Made by a program: the position numbers and the translations under genes. From Caldifarciminota bacterium (GTDB taxonomy: Bacteria; WOR-3; Hydrothermia; UBA1063; CAJXJZ01), in contig JALTEL010000203.1 of assembly GCA_027073945.1 (NCBI GenBank), positions 1 to 9,210 on the forward strand: a DNA stretch of 9,210 nt, in the 5' to 3' direction. Each line of letters begins with the position of its first letter. The first letter of the stretch is position 1. Positions 6,130-9,210 of this stretch are shown one piece after another. The notes below the pieces were generated by a model, which worked only from the letters and a program-made list of their open reading frames with translations, was not told the origin of the DNA and searched no databases.

Positions 6130-7332
6130 TCAGTCTTTAATAATATTAATGCGTTGTTCTGCGTAAAATTTTAGCCAGACCCCAATTTCGTAAAAGTTGT
6201 TACCCTCTATATTACGGTAGTTGTGAATGCGGTGCAAGAACATAGAAATGGTATTGTTGTTCCTGGTGAATGATGTATGAATACCGTAAATACGCTGGAC
6301 AATACCACCGGGGAAGCGAGGGTTCCTTGGATTTCCGGAGTTTTCCCAGTGTTCGTCCAACGTGCCTGTTCCATGATTTAAGACAATGCCCGTCAACTCC
6401 AATTCTCCTTTTGCCCAATTTTTTTTGTAAGTACAATAAAAATCAAGAAGGTCGTTCCCATATCTGTATCCTATCGGGCTACCCGCAAGTGACCATGCAT
6501 TTGTATCCGTAACATGCGTGTAAGTGTATCTTGGTATTGCAACTGACCAGAATTTTACAGGTCCGTATTTCAACTGAAGTTTTATACCATATTTTGATGT
6601 TCCGCCTTTGTCAACGATGAAGTCGTCATCGAGAAAAAACACGGAAAAATTTTTGTGCATGATGCCGACCAGACCAAGCAAATTATCACTATTGGACATT
6701 CCCCGTCTTTGAATAATATAAAATGGAGCAATTGGGTTTATGTATTTAAAAAAATCTTTTTCAGCGGATGAGACACCTTCTTCAAGCACAAAATCTACGC
6801 TCAGATAGTGTATTTGTAACCTGTGTCCGCATATCCTTTTGAATTCGAAGGTATCCATAGGAATTGCATGAAATGTCTCAAATAACAAGCCACCTTTTTT
6901 GAATTTTGCCCTGTATATAAAGTTATATGGAATATGATAGCCTGAAAATAGTAAGTCTCCGGGCCAGTTGAGTGTGTCTCTGCCTGTTAATACAGAAAGG
7001 TGGTTTTTATTCAACATAATATAAGCATGCTCGAGCCTGACGTCAAATATGTCATGTTGCGTTATAACAGGCTGTTTGTCAAAAGAATATAAGTGGTACA
7101 TAGGATGATACAGGTAATCTCTGTAGGTTAGCATATCTGTTTCAAAAGATTTGTAAAGGGAAATGTCCTCGTAAGCAGTTAGATTATTGTAGAGCTTTAA
7201 AGTTCCCTTTATGCCTGCCGAGAAATAAGCCGCATCTTTTTTTGCATTGCTGTAATAAGGTATTATTTCTCCGCTGACATATGCAAAAGGGGAGAAAGAA
7301 CATAAAACATATAAAAAAATACCCGATAACAT
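6130..7332 (-). CDS. Outer-membrane beta-barrel protein, Wzi-like (capsule-assembly family) candidate
   Basis: A 400-residue protein with a hydrophobic N-terminal segment (residues 2-20) that looks like a signal peptide, though it has no early Lys/Arg. The rest is a series of alternating, aromatic-rich strands as in an outer-membrane beta-barrel. Features recalling the Wzi/capsule-assembly family are GRDTLNWPGDLLFSGY (117-132), an INPIAPFYIIQRRG segment (198-211) followed by DNLLGLVG and then FFLDDDF (232-238). Wzi anchors capsule at the surface; that role is only a suggestion here, since no capsule genes are visible. Cys11 does not sit in a convincing lipobox. The ATG at 7332 is the only possible start: an in-frame TGA lies at 7350-7348 and the next Met is residue 67. 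No Shine-Dalgarno precedes it. tilS follows after 2 bp. Confidence 0.6.
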   Translation of the reverse strand: MLSGIFLYVLCSFSPFAYVSGEIIPYYSNAKKDAAYFSAGIKGTLKLYNNLTAYEDISLYKSFETDMLTYRDYLYHPMYHLYSFDKQPVITQHDIFDVRLEHAYIMLNKNHLSVLTGRDTLNWPGDLLFSGYHIPYNFIYRAKFKKGGLLFETFHAIPMDTFEFKRICGHRLQIHYLSVDFVLEEGVSSAEKDFFKYINPIAPFYIIQRRGMSNSDNLLGLVGIMHKNFSVFFLDDDFIVDKGGTSKYGIKLQLKYGPVKFWSVAIPRYTYTHVTDTNAWSLAGSPIGYRYGNDLLDFYCTYKKNWAKGELELTGIVLNHGTGTLDEHWENSGNPRNPRFPGGIVQRIYGIHTSFTRNNNTISMFLHRIHNYRNIEGNNFYEIGVWLKFYAEQRINIIKD

Positions 7333-7339
7333 TTCAACT

Positions 7340-7368
7340 ATTATAATTCATAACAGCTGTTCACACAA
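7340..7368 (-). promoter_or_regulatory. Predicted promoter for the outer-membrane protein-tilS-hpt-ftsH run
   Basis: TTGTGT (7368-7363) and a perfect TATAAT (7345-7340) are 17 bp apart on the minus strand. The -10 ends only 7 bp before the ATG at 7332-7330, so the expected transcription start falls at or beside the start codon. Together with the missing Shine-Dalgarno this points to a leaderless transcript. The -35 is a weak match. Confidence 0.55.
7352..7361. repeat. 10-bp palindrome AACAGCTGTT in the promoter spacer
   Basis: A perfect palindrome lying wholly inside the 17-bp spacer between the -35 and -10 elements. A dimeric regulator bound here could block or re-shape the promoter, so it is a possible operator. 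The symmetry does not extend beyond 10 bp, and no second copy is seen in the window. Confidence 0.35.
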
Positions 7369-7433
7369 AGAGTAAAGCCTAATTGTTTTAAAGTGCAATT
7401 GATTGTAAAAGCAAGGGAGAATATCTGTTAAAA

Positions 7434-9023
7434 CTAACGAAGTATTATAACCCTTCCGCGTATCTTTTTTGTTTTCCTGTCGAAAAGGAAATAAATGCCT
7501 CTATGGAGCTTTCCGCTCATTTTTCTGCCTGCACAATTGTAAATCAACACATTACTCCTATTTTTGATATCTGTTGTCATATAGGTGGTATAGGTGGATT
7601 GCCCGGCATAGGCATTACGGGAAATATCAGCTCCCCGATTTAAAGACAGAGTGTAAAAATTGCTGCCTTCGTAATTTTGTCCCGAATTGGCAGAGGGAAG
7701 TGTCCAGTTTACTGTTCCACCTCCATCTGTTGAAAATCCCACGACAAAAATATTGATGGAATTAATAGAGGTGCTGTTATATGCATTTTTAAGATTCAGA
7801 ACGCATTCAACCACATGGTTTGTATCATTGGAGCAAGACAATCCCGCAGCATTGTCTATAATTTGATACTGGTTTTTCCAGTAATTAAGTCCGCTGCCCG
7901 TATAATGGACAAGATAATAATCGTATTTCCCCATATTACCCCCGCGTGCCCAGGGTACGGGTACATCCGAGCCTGGATTGTCGGATACAAATATATAGAG
8001 TCTGCTTATGTTCTGAGGGTTGTATTTAATACCTATATAGACAAGAGAATCATTGTTGCTGCAATACATGCTTGCCGAACCGTTTTTCACAGCTAAGGTA
8101 GCGACAGAATCAATAATCCCATCCATGACAAAATTAACGGGTGCATTTGAGCTGTCTTCTTGTCCCTCAAGCCATTTTACGGCATTTAATGCAAGTATGC
8201 TGTGTGAGGTTCCGCTCTCATTCCATCCATTGTAAAGATGGTCATGTGAATCTCCTGTACCGTCATCAAATGGAGATGAGTCTCCCATGAGAGCGACCCT
8301 GCCTCTTCCATAGGTTGATACTGCAAACATGCAGGCACTTGTACTGTTAGTTCTAAAAATCAGTCCTCTAACATTGGAGTTATCTTCCGGATGCAGGGCA
8401 AGGGATGTCCCGCTGTGATAAGAAAGTGCGCTGACGTTACCAAAGGGTCCTGAAATAACAGGGTGCTGCGTGTCCGTGACATTTGAAGATACCTCAGAGA
8501 AGCTGTTGTTGGGGTCTCCTGTGATATTGTAATGCACACCGAATAGGGTTTCTGTCCCAAGGTCATTGAAAACTCTCGGGGAATCCCAGCCCGAGTGGTT
8601 TCTGTCAGAGCCGTTGTGGTCGGATATGAGAAAAAGCCCTCCGCCTGCCTGTACGAATGATTTTATGGCCTGTTTTTCGCTTTCCGTAAATGGATTTTGG
8701 GGCTCGGGTACGATGAAAACATCAAAATTTGAGAGGTCAAGGGGATTGGAATTATCATTATAAGTAATGGGATAACTGTGCAATGTTGCAACAGTATCGT
8801 GCATCTGGCTGTAAATGGCATATCCGAAAGCAGAGAATGCCCCGTCCCAATCTCTCTCACCCTGGGGATTGGCAGGTTGGGGATAAGGGAAATCTCTGTC
8901 TATAACCCAGTCTGAATTACCTGCTGTTTCGTCTTTTGTGTAATCAAAGAGAACTTTGTAAGAAAACAGAGAACCTGTTAAAATCAGGAGAAGGAAAACA
9001 GACCCAACTACCCTTTTTTGCAT
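7434..9023 (-). CDS. Secreted multidomain protein: amidotransferase-like (DUF4350/ThuA-type) domain, CBM9-like domain, T9SS-like sorting tail
   Basis: A 529-residue exported protein of unknown function. Residues 1-21 form a clear signal peptide (MQKR, hydrophobic core, TGSLFS). Residues 22-287 look like a class I glutamine amidotransferase-type fold without an obvious catalytic triad: VLFDYTKDETAGNSDWV, FDVFIVPEPQNPFTESEKQA, FVQAGGGLFLISDHNGSDRN, GRVALMGDSSPFDDGTGD and ALNAVKWLEGQ. Residues about 294-462 resemble a CBM9/DOMON-like beta-sandwich (NFVMDGIIDSVATLAVKNG, YIFVSDNPGSDVP, PWARGGNMGKYDYYL). The C-terminus (about 486-529) with NVLIYNCAGRKM, RGIYFLFD and RVIILR resembles a shortened T9SS type A sorting domain. 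The ATG at 9023 has AAGGGGG 6-7 nt upstream, and a good promoter lies just before it. The domain assignments are from memory of family patterns and need a profile search; export is the firmest inference. Confidence 0.75.
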   Translation of the reverse strand: MQKRVVGSVFLLLILTGSLFSYKVLFDYTKDETAGNSDWVIDRDFPYPQPANPQGERDWDGAFSAFGYAIYSQMHDTVATLHSYPITYNDNSNPLDLSNFDVFIVPEPQNPFTESEKQAIKSFVQAGGGLFLISDHNGSDRNHSGWDSPRVFNDLGTETLFGVHYNITGDPNNSFSEVSSNVTDTQHPVISGPFGNVSALSYHSGTSLALHPEDNSNVRGLIFRTNSTSACMFAVSTYGRGRVALMGDSSPFDDGTGDSHDHLYNGWNESGTSHSILALNAVKWLEGQEDSSNAPVNFVMDGIIDSVATLAVKNGSASMYCSNNDSLVYIGIKYNPQNISRLYIFVSDNPGSDVPVPWARGGNMGKYDYYLVHYTGSGLNYWKNQYQIIDNAAGLSCSNDTNHVVECVLNLKNAYNSTSINSINIFVVGFSTDGGGTVNWTLPSANSGQNYEGSNFYTLSLNRGADISRNAYAGQSTYTTYMTTDIKNRSNVLIYNCAGRKMSGKLHRGIYFLFDRKTKKIRGRVIILR

Positions 9024-9052
9024 TATTAACCCCCTTTTACAGCTTATACAAT

Positions 9053-9081
9053 ATTCTAATGCTATATACAGGTTAAGTCAA
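9053..9081 (-). promoter_or_regulatory. Predicted sigma70-type promoter for the secreted protein gene
   Basis: TTGACT (9081-9076) and TAGAAT (9058-9053) with an exact 17-bp spacer on the minus strand. The predicted transcription start is near 9046, leaving a leader of about 20 nt that contains the AAGGGGG ribosome binding site before the ATG at 9023. Each hexamer differs from consensus by one base. Confidence 0.7.
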
Positions 9082-9091
9082 GCAATCGTTA

Positions 9092-9136
9092 TTCCTCAAA
9101 AATAATTGCACCGAAGGGGATAATGTTTCCTCAAAA
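9092..9136 (-). repeat. Two direct copies of TTTTGAGGAA upstream of the promoter
   Basis: TTTTGAGGAA occurs at 9101-9092 and again at 9136-9127 on the minus strand, 35 bp apart start to start. The nearer copy begins about 10 bp upstream of the -35 element, a usual place for activator binding. Whether they are regulator sites or chance in AT-rich DNA cannot be settled from one locus. Confidence 0.4.
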
Positions 9137-9210
9137 TAAAGGTAACAGAAATAGAGAAACGATGAGAGTTTCAAAAACAATAGGAGGGAGCTCCCGGGAT
9201 AGTGTATCCT

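Larger units (their letters stand above)
7333..7433. other. Intergenic region between the secreted protein gene and the outer-membrane gene
   Basis: About 100 bp. It holds the predicted promoter and palindrome described separately. I find no GC-rich hairpin with a T-tract, so no intrinsic terminator for the upstream gene is visible; only a weak AATTG...CAATT pairing with a 10-nt loop can be drawn. Read-through from the upstream gene is therefore possible. Confidence 0.5.
9024..9210. other. Upstream intergenic region, possibly containing the end of a neighbouring gene
   Basis: Besides the promoter and direct repeats it holds overlapping palindromes at the window edge: GGGAGCTCCC (9186-9195) and the inverted repeat GGATA-GTG-TATCC (9197-9209), with a T-rich stretch following on the minus strand. 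This could be part of a transcription terminator for a gene beyond the window, but the stems are short. All minus-strand frames entering from the edge close by 9073, and none gives a recognisable protein end. Confidence 0.35.

Noticed and set aside
5744..6166. Plus-strand open frame of 140 codons antisense to tilS
   Set aside because: It is the reverse of the conserved TilS ATPase domain and shows no family features; a shadow of the real gene.
6212..6436. Alternative minus-strand frame of 74 codons within the outer-membrane gene
   Set aside because: It is nested in a different frame of a gene with continuous beta-barrel character and has no motif or start signal of its own.
7330..7332. Lipoprotein signal in the outer-membrane gene because of Cys11
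   Set aside because: The residues before the cysteine (LYVLC) do not make a proper lipobox, which needs a small residue directly before Cys.
7369..7433. Possible intrinsic terminator after the secreted-protein gene
   Set aside because: The only pairing is a 5-bp AT-rich stem with a 10-nt loop and no following T-tract, too weak to call.
9162..9210. Plus-strand ATG frame (MRVSKTIGGSSRDS...) running off the right edge, which would be a divergent gene
   Set aside because: Only 16 codons are visible, no Shine-Dalgarno or plus-strand promoter is convincing, and the residues match nothing I know. More sequence would decide.
9073..9210. Minus-strand frame open for 45 codons from the right edge, as the possible end of an upstream gene
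   Set aside because: It runs through the direct repeats and ends inside the promoter; the composition (Leu/Phe/Ser) is that of translated AT-rich noncoding DNA, and 45 stop-free codons are not unlikely by chance.

Overview
The window is a densely packed bacterial chromosomal segment. Every gene I can support lies on the minus strand, so transcription runs from position 9210 towards 1. The organism looks Gram-negative: it has an outer-membrane beta-barrel protein and a secreted protein ending in a type IX secretion (T9SS)-like C-terminal sorting domain, beside FtsH and standard translation genes. AT-rich DNA, a compact gene order and this type of secreted protein fit an uncultured lineage of the FCB/WOR-3 kind. 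That placement is an inference; no marker here fixes the phylum.

Layout in order of transcription. (1) 9024-9210: upstream region with a good sigma70-type promoter (TTGACT-17-TAGAAT), two copies of TTTTGAGGAA and a palindrome cluster at the window edge. (2) 7434-9023: large secreted multidomain protein. (3) 7333-7433: intergenic region with a second promoter (TTGTGT-17-TATAAT) almost touching the next start codon and no visible Shine-Dalgarno, which suggests a leaderless mRNA. (4) 6130-7332: Wzi-like outer-membrane beta-barrel protein. (5) 4802-6127 tilS, 4312-4836 hpt, 2468-4315 ftsH, 1912-2490 an HD-domain nucleotidase-like gene, and 1271-1915 rpe, all overlapping or 2 bp apart. (6) A third promoter (TTGAAA-17-TATAAT) spanning the 3' end of rpe and the short gap before rpsP, followed by rpsP (974-1228), khpA (719-958), rimM (220-726) and the 5' part of trmD (cut by the window edge at 1).

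Two classic conserved clusters are fused here into one run: tilS-hpt-ftsH, well known from Firmicutes, and the ribosome/tRNA maturation cluster rpsP-khpA-rimM-trmD. An HD phosphohydrolase and rpe form the bridge, and a cell-surface protein gene leads the run. Start/stop overlaps (ATGA or TTGA) at ftsH, rpe and trmD indicate translational coupling. Functionally the run covers tRNA decoding fidelity (TilS, TrmD), 30S assembly (S16, RimM), RNA binding (KhpA), purine salvage and nucleotide turnover (Hpt, HD protein), the pentose phosphate pathway (Rpe) and membrane proteolysis (FtsH). I see no mobile element, CRISPR array, tRNA or rRNA. Most of the window is ordinary housekeeping; the two surface/secreted genes and their regulatory regions are the least described part.
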